Positions 38,655 to 46,434 of a DNA stretch of 64,000 bases are shown here, piece after piece. This stretch comes from Planococcus donghaensis (GTDB lineage Bacteria; Bacillota; Bacilli; Bacillales_A; Planococcaceae), in contig NZ_CP016543.2 of assembly GCF_001687665.2 (NCBI RefSeq), positions 1,364,001 through 1,428,000 on the forward strand, written 5' to 3'. Both the position numbers and the translations under genes were made by a program. The notes beneath the pieces were generated by a model, which worked only from the letters and a program-made list of their open reading frames with translations, was not told where the DNA came from and did no database searches. Position 1 is the first letter of the stretch. Every line of letters begins with the position of its first letter.

Positions 38655-39238
38655 AAAAAGTAGGGATATTAGGCGGAACATTTAATCCGCCTCATCTCGG
38701 CCACTTAATCATGGCGAATGAAGCGCTTCTCGAGGCAAATTTAGATGAAGTGCGCTTTATGCCCAATTATATTGCTCCTCATAAAGACGTTGCAGGTGTG
38801 AGTGCCGAACAGCGACTAGCGATGACAAAGTTGGCAATTTCGGATCATCCTCAGTTTAAAGTAGAAGATTTCGAGATCAAGAACGGTGGCGTATCTTATT
38901 CGTTTAATACATTGACCAAACTGATCGAAAGAGAACCCAATGTAGAATTTTATTTTATTATCGGTGGGGATATGATTGAAGGATTGTCAACTTGGCATCG
39001 GATTGATGAGTTAGTCAAGTTGATTCGCTTTATTGGGGTTAGTCGTCCGGGTTATAATGCGGTAACGCCTTATCCAGTCATGATGATTCGTTCGCCAGAA
39101 TTATTGTTATCCTCTACGATGTTAAGAGAACGTGCCGCTGCCAATCGATCACTATTATATTTAGTGCCCGAAAAAGTGGAAGCTTATATTCGAAAGGAGC
39201 GTTTATATGGATCACAACCAAATGCTTCAGACCGTTAA
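38651..39238 (+). CDS. nadD: Nicotinate-nucleotide adenylyltransferase
   Basis: A 195-residue enzyme that adenylylates nicotinate mononucleotide in NAD synthesis. The nucleotidyltransferase motif GGTFNPPHLGHL is at about 8-19 and the ISSTxxR-like motif reads LLSSTMLRER near 155. It overlaps yhbY by 4 bases and yqeK by 32 bases, so translation is tightly coupled in this cluster. Confidence 0.96.
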   Translation: MKKVGILGGTFNPPHLGHLIMANEALLEANLDEVRFMPNYIAPHKDVAGVSAEQRLAMTKLAISDHPQFKVEDFEIKNGGVSYSFNTLTKLIEREPNVEFYFIIGGDMIEGLSTWHRIDELVKLIRFIGVSRPGYNAVTPYPVMMIRSPELLLSSTMLRERAAANRSLLYLVPEKVEAYIRKERLYGSQPNASDR

Positions 39239-39782
39239 AGAGCGGCTTCCTGAAAAACGATATACACATGTCTTAGGTGTAGTTGATACCGCTATTGACT
39301 TGGCTAGAGAATTTAACGTTTCCGAGTCAAAAGCAAAAACGGCTGCAATTTTGCATGATGTAGCGAAATTTTCAGATCGAGACTGGATGAAGTCCATAAT
39401 TGTGTCTGAAAATATGGATCCATTATTGCTTGAATATCACGCTGAACTTTGGCACGCTCCTGTAGGTGCTTATTTAGCAAAAACTGAGTTCGGTGTAGAA
39501 GATGAAGATGTGCTTAATGCAATTCGTTATCATACGACGGGGCGTGAAAGTATGTCTGATTTGGAAAAAGTCGTCTATATTGCTGACTTAATTGAGCCGA
39601 ATCGTAAGTTTACAGGTGTTGAAGAATTGCGACAATTAAAAGAACAAGGATTGGATGTTATGATGGAAGCCTCGGTCAAACATTCCATCGAATTTTTAGA
39701 ATCGAAAAATCAACCGGTATTTCCGGATTCACTGAAGTGTTTGAATAGCTTCGTGCAACAGAAAGGGAAAGTGAAAGAATGA
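39207..39782 (+). CDS. yqeK: HD-domain Ap4A hydrolase YqeK
   Basis: A 191-residue HD phosphohydrolase. The metal ligands are seen in RYTHVLGVVDTAI (first His), AAILHDVAKF (HD), and YHAELWHAPVGAY plus RYHTTGRE. YqeK proteins hydrolyse diadenosine tetraphosphate symmetrically to two ADP. AAAGGAG inside the end of nadD supports the ATG at 39207. It overlaps rsfS by 4 bases. Confidence 0.93.
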   Translation: MDHNQMLQTVKERLPEKRYTHVLGVVDTAIDLAREFNVSESKAKTAAILHDVAKFSDRDWMKSIIVSENMDPLLLEYHAELWHAPVGAYLAKTEFGVEDEDVLNAIRYHTTGRESMSDLEKVVYIADLIEPNRKFTGVEELRQLKEQGLDVMMEASVKHSIEFLESKNQPVFPDSLKCLNSFVQQKGKVKE

Positions 39783-40117
39783 CAAAAGAAACTTTACTAC
39801 AAGTAGCGTATAACGCAGCAGAAGATAAAAAGGCAGAAGATATCGTTGTTTTAAATATGGAGGGAATTTCGTTATTGGCTGACTATTTTGTCATCTGCAC
39901 AGGGAATTCTGATCGCCAAGTTCAATCAATCGCAAAAGAAATTATGGACAAAGCTCACGAAGAAGGTCATGAAGTGAAAAGCGTCGAAGGTTTCGACTCT
40001 GCACGTTGGGTCTTAGTTGACCTTGGTGACGTTGTAGCCCATGTTTTCCATAAAGACGAACGCTCGTATTACAACCTTGAACGTCTGTGGAGAGAAGCTC
40101 CGCAAATGGAAATATGA
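39779..40117 (+). CDS. rsfS: Ribosomal silencing factor RsfS
   Basis: A 112-residue protein that binds L14 on the 50S subunit and blocks joining with 30S under starvation. The family block NMEGISLLADYFVICTGNSDRQVQSIA (about 25-52) and VHVFH-type C-terminus (VVAHVFHKDERSYYNLERLW) are present. ATGA overlaps join it to yqeK and yqeM. Confidence 0.95.
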   Translation: MTKETLLQVAYNAAEDKKAEDIVVLNMEGISLLADYFVICTGNSDRQVQSIAKEIMDKAHEEGHEVKSVEGFDSARWVLVDLGDVVAHVFHKDERSYYNLERLWREAPQMEI

Positions 40118-40836
40118 AATACGGAAAATTTGCCGCAGTCTATGATGGACTGATGGAAGATATTCCTTATGACAAGTATGTGGAATGGGTCGCTTCCAAC
40201 GTTTCATCAGGCACATTGCTGGATGTAGCGTGTGGGACCGGCACATTGTCACAGCTTTTTGCTGAAATGGGCTATGACGTAACTGCGAGTGATTTGTCTG
40301 AAGACATGTTAACTGTGGCCAATCAGCGGTTCCAAGAAGCAAATCAAGCAATTCCAGTACTTCAATTGTCTATGGATAATTTAGAGGGGTTAACTGGTTT
40401 TGATATTGTGACGATTGCGATTGACTCACTTAATTATTTGCAAAGCGAAGAACAAGTTCAGCAAACATTTAAGGAAGTTTACGATGCTTTAAATCCTGGA
40501 GGTCATTTTTTCTTTGATGTCCACTCGGTCTTTAAAATAGATACTGTTTATATGAACAGTCCATTTGTTTACGATGCTGAAGAGATTGCGTATATTTGGC
40601 ATACAGAGCCAGGTGAAGCTTCACATAGCGTCATTCACGATATGACTTTTTTTGTTCAGCAAAATGACTTGTTTGAGCGGTTTGAAGAAACTCACGAACA
40701 GCGCACTTTTCCGATTGAGACATACAAAAAATGGCTAGAAGCCGCTGGATTTACTGTAGAATCTGTGACGGCCGATTTTTCAAGTCAGTCTCCTGATGAC
40801 GAAAGTGAACGTGTTTTCTTTTACGCAAAAAAATGA
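40114..40836 (+). CDS. yqeM: Class I SAM-dependent methyltransferase YqeM
   Basis: A 240-residue methyltransferase with the SAM motif LLDVACGTGTLSQLFA (about 41-56) and DIVTIAIDSLNYL near 100. The substrate is not known. The start at 40114 overlaps the rsfS stop (ATGA) and gives the typical MKYGKFAAVYDGLM N-terminus; a longer open frame would intrude into rsfS. It ends the cluster at a strong terminator. comER, which follows it in B. subtilis, is missing here. Confidence 0.88.
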   Translation: MKYGKFAAVYDGLMEDIPYDKYVEWVASNVSSGTLLDVACGTGTLSQLFAEMGYDVTASDLSEDMLTVANQRFQEANQAIPVLQLSMDNLEGLTGFDIVTIAIDSLNYLQSEEQVQQTFKEVYDALNPGGHFFFDVHSVFKIDTVYMNSPFVYDAEEIAYIWHTEPGEASHSVIHDMTFFVQQNDLFERFEETHEQRTFPIETYKKWLEAAGFTVESVTADFSSQSPDDESERVFFYAKK

Positions 40837-40838
40837 GC

Positions 40839-40873
40839 AAAACCATCTGCATCTTGCAGATGGTTTTTTGTTT
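40839..40873 (+). terminator. Rho-independent terminator after yqeM
   Basis: A perfect 13-bp stem, AAAACCATCTGCA (40839-40851) with 40855-40867, closes on TCT and continues into T6. Confidence 0.92.
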
Positions 40874-40883
40874 TATTCAACAA

Positions 40884-40913
40884 TAGACAAAGATCTTCTA
40901 ATTATTATATAAT
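40884..40913 (+). promoter_or_regulatory. Promoter of the comE genes
   Basis: TAGACA at 40884-40889, 18 bases, TATAAT at 40908-40913. The predicted leader is about 40 bases. I see no clear ComK box (AAAAN5TTTT pairs) next to it. Confidence 0.6.
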
Positions 40914-40960
40914 TCAAACAGCTTCTATTTAATTGCCTTCTGAAGAAACGAGGAACATAA

Positions 40961-41581
40961 GTGAAATTTTCCGAACTTCAGAACAAGCCTGTATGGTTGC
41001 TGATCCCCGCAGTTGCCATTGCGCTGCTTTTGATTTATTTAATGGCTCCTCAACAACAAGAGTCATCTCCAGCTGCTGCTCTTGAATTAATCAACGCTGA
41101 ATCCCCTCAGCAGACAGAAACCCCAATAGTGGCAATACCCGAAACAGCCACACATTTAATGATTGACGTGAAAGGCCAAGTGCATAAGCCTGGTGTCTAT
41201 GAGCTAAAAACAGGATCCCGCATGCAAGATGCTATTCAAGCAGCGGGAGGTTTTACCCCTGAAGCGGATAGTCGTGCGATTAATTTGGCGCTCATTGTCG
41301 CAGACGAAACCAGTCTTTACGTGCCAGCGATTGGAGAAGAAGAAGTTGCTCCAATATCGCCTCAGACTGCCACAGCTAGTGGTAGCGGCTTACTAAATAT
41401 CAACCAAGCAACCGAAGCGGAGTTGATGGAACTCCCTGGCATAGGCCCTTCTAAAGCTGCTGCGATTCTTGCTTATAGAGAGGAGATAGGGAAATTTAAT
41501 GCGCCTGAACAATTAACAGAAGTAACGGGTATTGGCGATAAAACATTTGAAAAACTAAAAGATCTAATCGTCGTGAAATAA
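40961..41581 (+). CDS. comEA: Competence DNA receptor ComEA
   Basis: A 206-residue membrane-anchored double-stranded DNA receptor for transformation. One transmembrane helix lies at about 11-29 (PVWLLIPAVAIALLLIYLM). A SLBB-like domain follows (about 67-120; MIDVKGQVHKPGVYELKTGS), then a linker, then two helix-hairpin-helix motifs (LLNINQATEAELMELPGIG and TEVTGIGDKTFEKL; about 143-206) that bind DNA. The GTG start at 40961 has an ACGAGGA site. Confidence 0.94.
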   Translation: MKFSELQNKPVWLLIPAVAIALLLIYLMAPQQQESSPAAALELINAESPQQTETPIVAIPETATHLMIDVKGQVHKPGVYELKTGSRMQDAIQAAGGFTPEADSRAINLALIVADETSLYVPAIGEEEVAPISPQTATASGSGLLNINQATEAELMELPGIGPSKAAAILAYREEIGKFNAPEQLTEVTGIGDKTFEKLKDLIVVK

Positions 41582-41602
41582 AAAGAACACACTAAAAGGC
41601 AG

Positions 41603-41630
41603 TTGACGAAAATGCCTCCTCTGCTACACT
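41603..41630 (+). promoter_or_regulatory. Candidate internal promoter for comEB
   Basis: TTGACG at 41603-41608, 16 bases, TACACT at 41625-41630. A start near 41637 would leave out the left arm of the hairpin that covers the comEB ribosome site. Confidence 0.5.
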
Positions 41631-41656
41631 TATTTTAACTAAATCAGCAGGAGGCA
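41613..41656 (+). promoter_or_regulatory. Hairpin that would hide the comEB ribosome-binding site
   Basis: TGCCTCC (41613-41619) pairs with GGAGGCA (41650-41656) and TGCT (41622-41625) with AGCA (41646-41649), with a 2-base bulge. The GGAGG at 41650-41654, 7 bases before the comEB ATG, is entirely within the stem. Confidence 0.7.
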
Positions 41657-41661
41657 ATTAA

Positions 41662-42234
41662 ATGAAGCGAATAACTTGGGATCAATTTTTCATGGCACAA
41701 AGCCATTTGCTCGCACTTAGAAGCACTTGTACACGACTTGCTGTCGGTGCAACGATTGTACGCGATCGGAGAATTATGGCTGGAGGCTATAACGGATCAA
41801 TTTCAGGCGGAGACCATTGTATTGATAAAGGCTGTTATGTTGTCGATGGACACTGTGTTCGAACCATTCATGCAGAAATGAACGCGTTATTGCAATGTTC
41901 AAAGTACGGCGTCAGTGTCAATGGAGCTGATATGTATGTAAGCCATTTTCCGTGCCTGCAATGCACCAAGTCAATTATCCAATCAGGAATTGCCCGCCTT
42001 TATTACGCTTCTGATTACAAAAATCACGAGTATGCGATCGAATTATTAGAACAGGCTGGGGTAGAAGTAGTGCAAGTCATGTTTGATGAGCGAAAAATCG
42101 ATTTTTTAAGTGTCGAAAAATCAGCTCTTTATATCGAACTGCTGGATAAATTGCGTGAAAAAGGTGGAAGTGAAGAAGAATTGGCCCATTATAGTGAACG
42201 GGTGAATGAATTATTCGGAGAAATCGAAGTATAA
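41662..42234 (+). CDS. comEB: ComE operon protein 2, dCMP deaminase family
   Basis: A 190-residue zinc-dependent deaminase of the dCMP/cytidine deaminase fold. The zinc motifs are HAEMNALL (His and catalytic Glu near 70-72) and PCLQCTKSI (near 98). The C-terminal 50 residues are a family-specific extension. In B. subtilis ComEB is dispensable for uptake but affects positioning of competence proteins. GGAGG precedes the ATG. Its stop TAA (42232-42234) is preceded by CGGAG, which may serve comEC. Confidence 0.93.
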   Translation: MKRITWDQFFMAQSHLLALRSTCTRLAVGATIVRDRRIMAGGYNGSISGGDHCIDKGCYVVDGHCVRTIHAEMNALLQCSKYGVSVNGADMYVSHFPCLQCTKSIIQSGIARLYYASDYKNHEYAIELLEQAGVEVVQVMFDERKIDFLSVEKSALYIELLDKLREKGGSEEELAHYSERVNELFGEIEV

Positions 42235-42272
42235 CAAAGAGTCCTATTCTCTACGTAGCAATAGCTACGATT

Positions 42273-44507
42273 ATGGCTACATATGCAGCGCATGAAACAG
42301 CGGTTCAACTCGTGTTCATGGCGCTGCTTTTTAGTTGGATGTATTGGAAAAAAGAAAAGTGGACATTTATTGTGTTGATCCTTTTATTTGGTTGTACTGT
42401 TTATATCGTACAAGATTTACGGAGTCAGGATTTCGCAGATTATTCACAGCCTTATTCAGGGGAACTAATTTTTCGTGAGGATGCAGTTATTGATGGAGAC
42501 AGTCTTAGAGGATTTGCAGAAATACAAGACGGTACACTAGTTTATGCTCGGTACCGATTAACATCAAATGAACAAAAGCTTCAAATAGGAAGTATACTAC
42601 TCGATTCCAAATTCTTAGTAAATGGTGTATTTGAGCCCGCTTCACCGCCTTCCCATCGTTATTCATTTAATATGACTAATTATTTACGTCATAATGGAGC
42701 AGCTTCGCTACTAAAAATTGAATCGATAACTGGCGTGGTGAAAAATAAGACGTGGGTAAGTTATTTATATAAAAGAAGAGAACTGTTCCAGCATCATATT
42801 CGCGAGCATTTTCCTGAAAATTTGGCAACAGAAGCAGAAGCGCTATTGATAGGAGAACGTGAGAATATGGACCCGGAGGATCAGCGCATGTATCAAACGC
42901 TTGGTATTTCTCATTTGTTTGCAATCTCTGGGTTGCATGTGGGTATTGCTTCAGGTTTGTTATATGTTCTGCTTATACGATTGCATATTCGAAAAGAAAC
43001 AGCATTAGTTGTGTTGTTAGGCGTTTTGCCTTTGTATGCAGTGATTGCAGGCGGAGCTCCGTCAGTTTGGCGAGCAGTTTGTATGGTTGTAATCATCACT
43101 TGTGGAAAATTAATAAACTTCAAGGTTCCAATTGCAAATGTTATGTTAACTAGCGTTGTATTTTTTGTTTTATGGAATCCATATGGTATGTATAAAATTG
43201 GCTTTCAACTATCATATGGGGCAACGTTTGGTATTATTTATTCGATGAAACAATTAAGTGCTATCAAATCGCCCGTGAAAACAGGGTTTATGATTACATT
43301 TATCTCCCAAGTGACGCTGTACCCATTCCTGCTTTTTCATTTTTATGAGTTGTCATTGTCAGCTTTTATTGTAAATAGTTTGTTTGTTCCATTGTTTACG
43401 TTAATTATTTTACCGGCGAATTTTTTATTATTATTTTTAACAGCTGTTTTTCCACCAGCAGCAAACTTTGTTTTTTATTTCTATGAACCGTTACGTCAAC
43501 AGATTGATGCGTTAATGAATGGATTGGCGAGCTTACCGTATCAAGTGTGGGTGCCAGGAAAACCCGGACTTGTGATATTCGTCTTGTTGAAGAGCAGTGT
43601 TTACTTTTTTTATTGTGCTGTTGAACGCAAGTTTCGCTGGCGGCATTTGCTGATTTTAATAGTGCCAGCATTGTTATTTACATTAATGCCGTATATGGAT
43701 CCGCGTTTAAAAGTAACTTTTTTAGATGTGGGACAAGGTGATAGCGCAGTTATTGAATTGCCTTACCGTCAAGCTGTTTACTTAATAGATAGTGGCGGCT
43801 TACTTCGATTTGATGTTGAAGCTTTTAAAGAAAAAAAGCGACCATATGAAATTGGTCGACAAATTGTAGCGCCTTATTTAAAAGGCCAAGGCATTTCATC
43901 ACTCGATGCTTTGATTCTTTCACATCCCGACGCAGACCACGCAGAAGGAGCAGAAGAAATCTTCGAGTTGTTTCAAGTGGAAGAGCTGCATGTAACACCG
44001 GGATCTGCGTCAAATACTTTAATGCAAGAACTTGCACCGTTCACCACAGAAGCAAAAGTGGTATTTCCTGCTGCAGGATCTAATTGGGGTATAGGCGAAA
44101 CCGATTTTATTTATTTGTCGCCTGCTGATGCAAAATATGAGGGCAATAACGATTCACTTGTACTTTTAATGAAAACGGGAAGTTACCGAATTTTATTTAC
44201 AGGAGATTTGGAAGCTGAAGGTGAAAAAGTCTTATTGAATACTTATGGAGAAGAACTCGCGGGATTAACAGTGCTAAAAGTTGGGCATCACGGCAGTAAA
44301 ACGTCTAGCAGTGAAGAATTTTTAACAGCGCTTGCTCCGCAATTGTCCATTTTCTCAACAGGTAAAGACAACCGTTATGGTCATCCAAGTCCAGAAGTAG
44401 TCGAGCGGTTCAATCAATTAAACCTAAAAACTTTAAACACTGCAGACAATGGCACCATTGAGTTGCGATATGATAAAAATGGAATTCAACTCGAGACCAT
44501 GCGCTGA
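42273..44507 (+). CDS. comEC: DNA internalisation channel/competence protein ComEC/Rec2
   Basis: A 744-residue polytopic membrane protein: N-terminal DUF4131 region, the Competence domain with many helices (about 190-455; AISGLHVGIASGLLYVLL), and a C-terminal metallo-beta-lactamase domain (about 485-740) with DVGQGDSAVIELP, SHPDADHAEG (HxDxDH-like) and KVGHHGSKTSS. It forms the pore through which single-stranded DNA enters. The first ATG (42273) has no ribosome site; the frame is open upstream to 42210 and encodes ILYVAIATIM, which would extend the first helix. The only good site, CGGAG at 42216-42220, is followed by ATA overlapping the comEB stop. The true start is therefore uncertain. Confidence 0.93.
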   Translation: MATYAAHETAVQLVFMALLFSWMYWKKEKWTFIVLILLFGCTVYIVQDLRSQDFADYSQPYSGELIFREDAVIDGDSLRGFAEIQDGTLVYARYRLTSNEQKLQIGSILLDSKFLVNGVFEPASPPSHRYSFNMTNYLRHNGAASLLKIESITGVVKNKTWVSYLYKRRELFQHHIREHFPENLATEAEALLIGERENMDPEDQRMYQTLGISHLFAISGLHVGIASGLLYVLLIRLHIRKETALVVLLGVLPLYAVIAGGAPSVWRAVCMVVIITCGKLINFKVPIANVMLTSVVFFVLWNPYGMYKIGFQLSYGATFGIIYSMKQLSAIKSPVKTGFMITFISQVTLYPFLLFHFYELSLSAFIVNSLFVPLFTLIILPANFLLLFLTAVFPPAANFVFYFYEPLRQQIDALMNGLASLPYQVWVPGKPGLVIFVLLKSSVYFFYCAVERKFRWRHLLILIVPALLFTLMPYMDPRLKVTFLDVGQGDSAVIELPYRQAVYLIDSGGLLRFDVEAFKEKKRPYEIGRQIVAPYLKGQGISSLDALILSHPDADHAEGAEEIFELFQVEELHVTPGSASNTLMQELAPFTTEAKVVFPAAGSNWGIGETDFIYLSPADAKYEGNNDSLVLLMKTGSYRILFTGDLEAEGEKVLLNTYGEELAGLTVLKVGHHGSKTSSSEEFLTALAPQLSIFSTGKDNRYGHPSPEVVERFNQLNLKTLNTADNGTIELRYDKNGIQLETMR

Positions 44508-44552
44508 AGTCTAGACAAAGAAAAGCGAAAGCGCGCAAATCCATTACAAAAT

Positions 44553-44591
44553 AAAAAAAGGTTTTGGTTATAAAAACCAAAACCTTTTTTT
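44553..44591. terminator. Bidirectional terminator between comEC and yqzM
   Basis: A 17-bp stem, A7GGTTTTGGTT (44553-44569) with 44575-44591, has A and T runs at both ends and serves both convergent genes. Confidence 0.93.
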
Positions 44592-44598
44592 GATTTAA

Positions 44599-44733
44599 TT
44601 ACCGCGCAGCGAACTGTACAAGTCCAGCGATGATAAAGATAAGGGCGAAAAATCCAAAGGATACGACGAAGCCCATTCCCGCGTCGATTGCATCGTTACG
44701 TTTGGACTGTACATTCTGTTCAAATTCATTCAT
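44599..44733 (-). CDS. YqzM family small membrane protein
   Basis: A 44-residue protein beginning MNEFEQNVQSKRNDAIDAG, followed by one hydrophobic helix (about 20-39). This agrees with B. subtilis YqzM, which has the same length and also lies between comEC and holA on the opposite strand. AGGAGGG is 8 bases upstream of the ATG at 44733. The function is unknown. Confidence 0.88.
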   Translation of the reverse strand: MNEFEQNVQSKRNDAIDAGMGFVVSFGFFALIFIIAGLVQFAAR

Positions 44734-44890
44734 TGAAATCCCTCCTAATTCCTTATAATTATAAGCGAAGACTCAACAAAAATCTAGATTGAAGTAAACT
44801 TATACAGATGAATTTTCGCGCCGACACATAACTGTCAAATACCCAAAGTCGTGAAAATCCGATATAGTAGAGAAAGGGGAGGCTGATAAG

Positions 44891-45919
44891 ATGATAACTT
44901 CCGTGTGGAAATCCATACGCAGCGGACAAATAGACCCTGTTTATCTCATTGTAGGAACAGAAAGCTATTTTATTGAAAAAACCTTGGACTTGTTAAAAGA
45001 TAAATTGACAGTTGGTGGCGAACTAGAGCTGACGTTTTTTGATTTAGATGAAGTGCCAGTAGAGCACGTGATTGATGAAGCCGATACGTTTCCGTTTTTC
45101 AGCGATCGCAAGTTAATCATTGCTCGCAATGCATCGTTTTTAAAAGCTGCAGAACGTGGGAAAGAAAAAATTAACCACGATTTAAAATCGTTAGAAGCAT
45201 GGCTTGAACATCCACCAAGCAGCTCGGTGACAATTTTTGTGGCACCTTATGAAAAATTAGACGAGCGTAAAAAAGTAACCAAACAAATGAAGCAACATAC
45301 CGTATTGATCGAAGCAAAATCGTTGCAAGCAAATGATTTGGAAACGTGGTTAATGCACGAAGCGAAAAATTTTGGCAAAGGCATCGGGATAAAAGCCGCG
45401 CAACGGTTAATGGAGATGGCCGGTACGAATTTAACGTTACTTTCTTCAGAAATCGAAAAGATGTCTTTATACCTCGGATCCTCTGATGAAGATATTACGG
45501 TAGAGCTTGTAGAACAAATGACGGCGCGAACACTTGAACAAGATGCATTTAAAATGCTTCAGGCGTATTTAGATGGCAATGTTAGTGAAGCGCTTAGCGT
45601 CTATTATGATTTATTGCGTCAAAAAGAAGAGCCGGTTGCGTTAACGGCATTACTAGCTTCTCAAATTCGCTTTATGATTCAAGTTTATTATTTGCAGAAA
45701 AAAGGTTATCACGCACAGCAAATTTCAAAACAATTAAAAGCCCATCCATACCGGGTCAAGTTATTGGTTGAAAAGCGTCAGCAAATTTCTGAACAACGAT
45801 TGCTTCAAGTGTTAGGTGATTTGGCGGACATCGATTTGCAACTAAAAACAGTAAGTGGCAATCGCGACCGCATACTGGAATTTTTCTTAATGAAACGTGC
45901 AGGTCAAAAAAAGCAGTAA
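44891..45919 (+). CDS. holA: DNA polymerase III subunit delta
   Basis: A 342-residue clamp-loader delta subunit (B. subtilis YqeN), which opens the beta sliding clamp. It begins IDPVYLIVGTESYFIEKTLDLL, has the family block ADTFPFFSDRKLIIARNASFL near 60-80 and a C-terminal helical oligomerisation domain (about 220-335). AGGGGAGG precedes the ATG at 44891. The 44734-44890 gap upstream holds the divergent leader regions of yqzM and holA and no gene. Confidence 0.94.
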   Translation: MITSVWKSIRSGQIDPVYLIVGTESYFIEKTLDLLKDKLTVGGELELTFFDLDEVPVEHVIDEADTFPFFSDRKLIIARNASFLKAAERGKEKINHDLKSLEAWLEHPPSSSVTIFVAPYEKLDERKKVTKQMKQHTVLIEAKSLQANDLETWLMHEAKNFGKGIGIKAAQRLMEMAGTNLTLLSSEIEKMSLYLGSSDEDITVELVEQMTARTLEQDAFKMLQAYLDGNVSEALSVYYDLLRQKEEPVALTALLASQIRFMIQVYYLQKKGYHAQQISKQLKAHPYRVKLLVEKRQQISEQRLLQVLGDLADIDLQLKTVSGNRDRILEFFLMKRAGQKKQ

Positions 45920-45926
45920 CTATAGC

Positions 45927-45960
45927 AAAAAGCCGGCTCCTCTAGAGGAACCGGCTTTTT
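45927..45960. terminator. Bidirectional terminator between holA and rpsT
   Basis: AAAAAGCCGGCTCCTC (45927-45942) pairs with GAGGAACCGGCTTTTT (45945-45960) with one mismatch or wobble pair. It serves both convergent genes. Confidence 0.92.
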
Positions 45961-45966
45961 AATGTG

Positions 45967-46218
45967 TTACGCTTGTTGTTTCATCAAGCGAGATTTTTTA
46001 CGAGCTGCAGTGTTTTTGTGGATCAAGCCTTTAGAAGCTGCTTTTTCTACCTGTTGGATCGCCACTTTTACAGTATCGTTAGCGTTATCGTCTTTGTTAG
46101 TCAAAGCTGTTTCAGCTTTCTTAATAGAAGAACGCATTGCTGATTTTACATGTGAGTTTTGAGCGTTTTTAGTTTCGTTCGTGCGCACACGTTTGATTGC
46201 AGATTTAATGTTTGGCAT
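45967..46218 (-). CDS. rpsT: 30S ribosomal protein S20
   Basis: An 83-residue basic protein that binds 16S rRNA. It begins MPNIKSAIKRVRTNE and carries the S20 block GLIHKNTAARKKSRL at the C-terminus. GGAGGTGA precedes the ATG at 46218. It is transcribed opposite to holA and lepA. In B. subtilis gpr and spoIIP lie between rpsT and lepA; here only about 215 non-coding bases do. Confidence 0.96.
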   Translation of the reverse strand: MPNIKSAIKRVRTNETKNAQNSHVKSAMRSSIKKAETALTNKDDNANDTVKVAIQQVEKAASKGLIHKNTAARKKSRLMKQQA

Positions 46219-46293
46219 ATATTTCACCTCCTAGACAATATCGAAGAGCGGAAATTATCCTAACTCTTTTAATGTCTCTATACAACATGAGTT

Positions 46294-46322
46294 ATTTTAT
46301 CAAATCAACGACAGGAATGCAA
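46294..46322 (-). promoter_or_regulatory. Candidate promoter of rpsT
   Basis: On the - strand TTGCAT (46317-46322), 17 bases and TAAAAT (46294-46299) lie about 75 bases upstream of the rpsT ATG. Confidence 0.5.
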
Positions 46323-46376
46323 TAGTTACGTGCAAAGAAGTTTGCCTTGACAGTGAAATGATTTCACGGGCTTTCA

Positions 46377-46405
46377 TTGCTCAATGTTAGCTGTACTGCT
46401 ATAAT
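46377..46405 (+). promoter_or_regulatory. Promoter of lepA
   Basis: TTGCTC at 46377-46382, 17 bases, TATAAT at 46400-46405, about 30 bases before the lepA ATG. Confidence 0.6.
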
Positions 46406-46434
46406 TCATAGTAGTTTATATAGGAGTGAAGAGA

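Noticed and set aside
40013..40351. 112-codon - strand open frame across rsfS and yqeM
   Set aside because: It crosses two coupled genes of opposite strand and has no independent support.
46347..46352. Perfect TTGACA upstream of lepA as its -35 box
   Set aside because: No -10 box lies 16-18 bases downstream. The TATAAT at 46400-46405 fits a TTGCTC -35 at 46377 instead.
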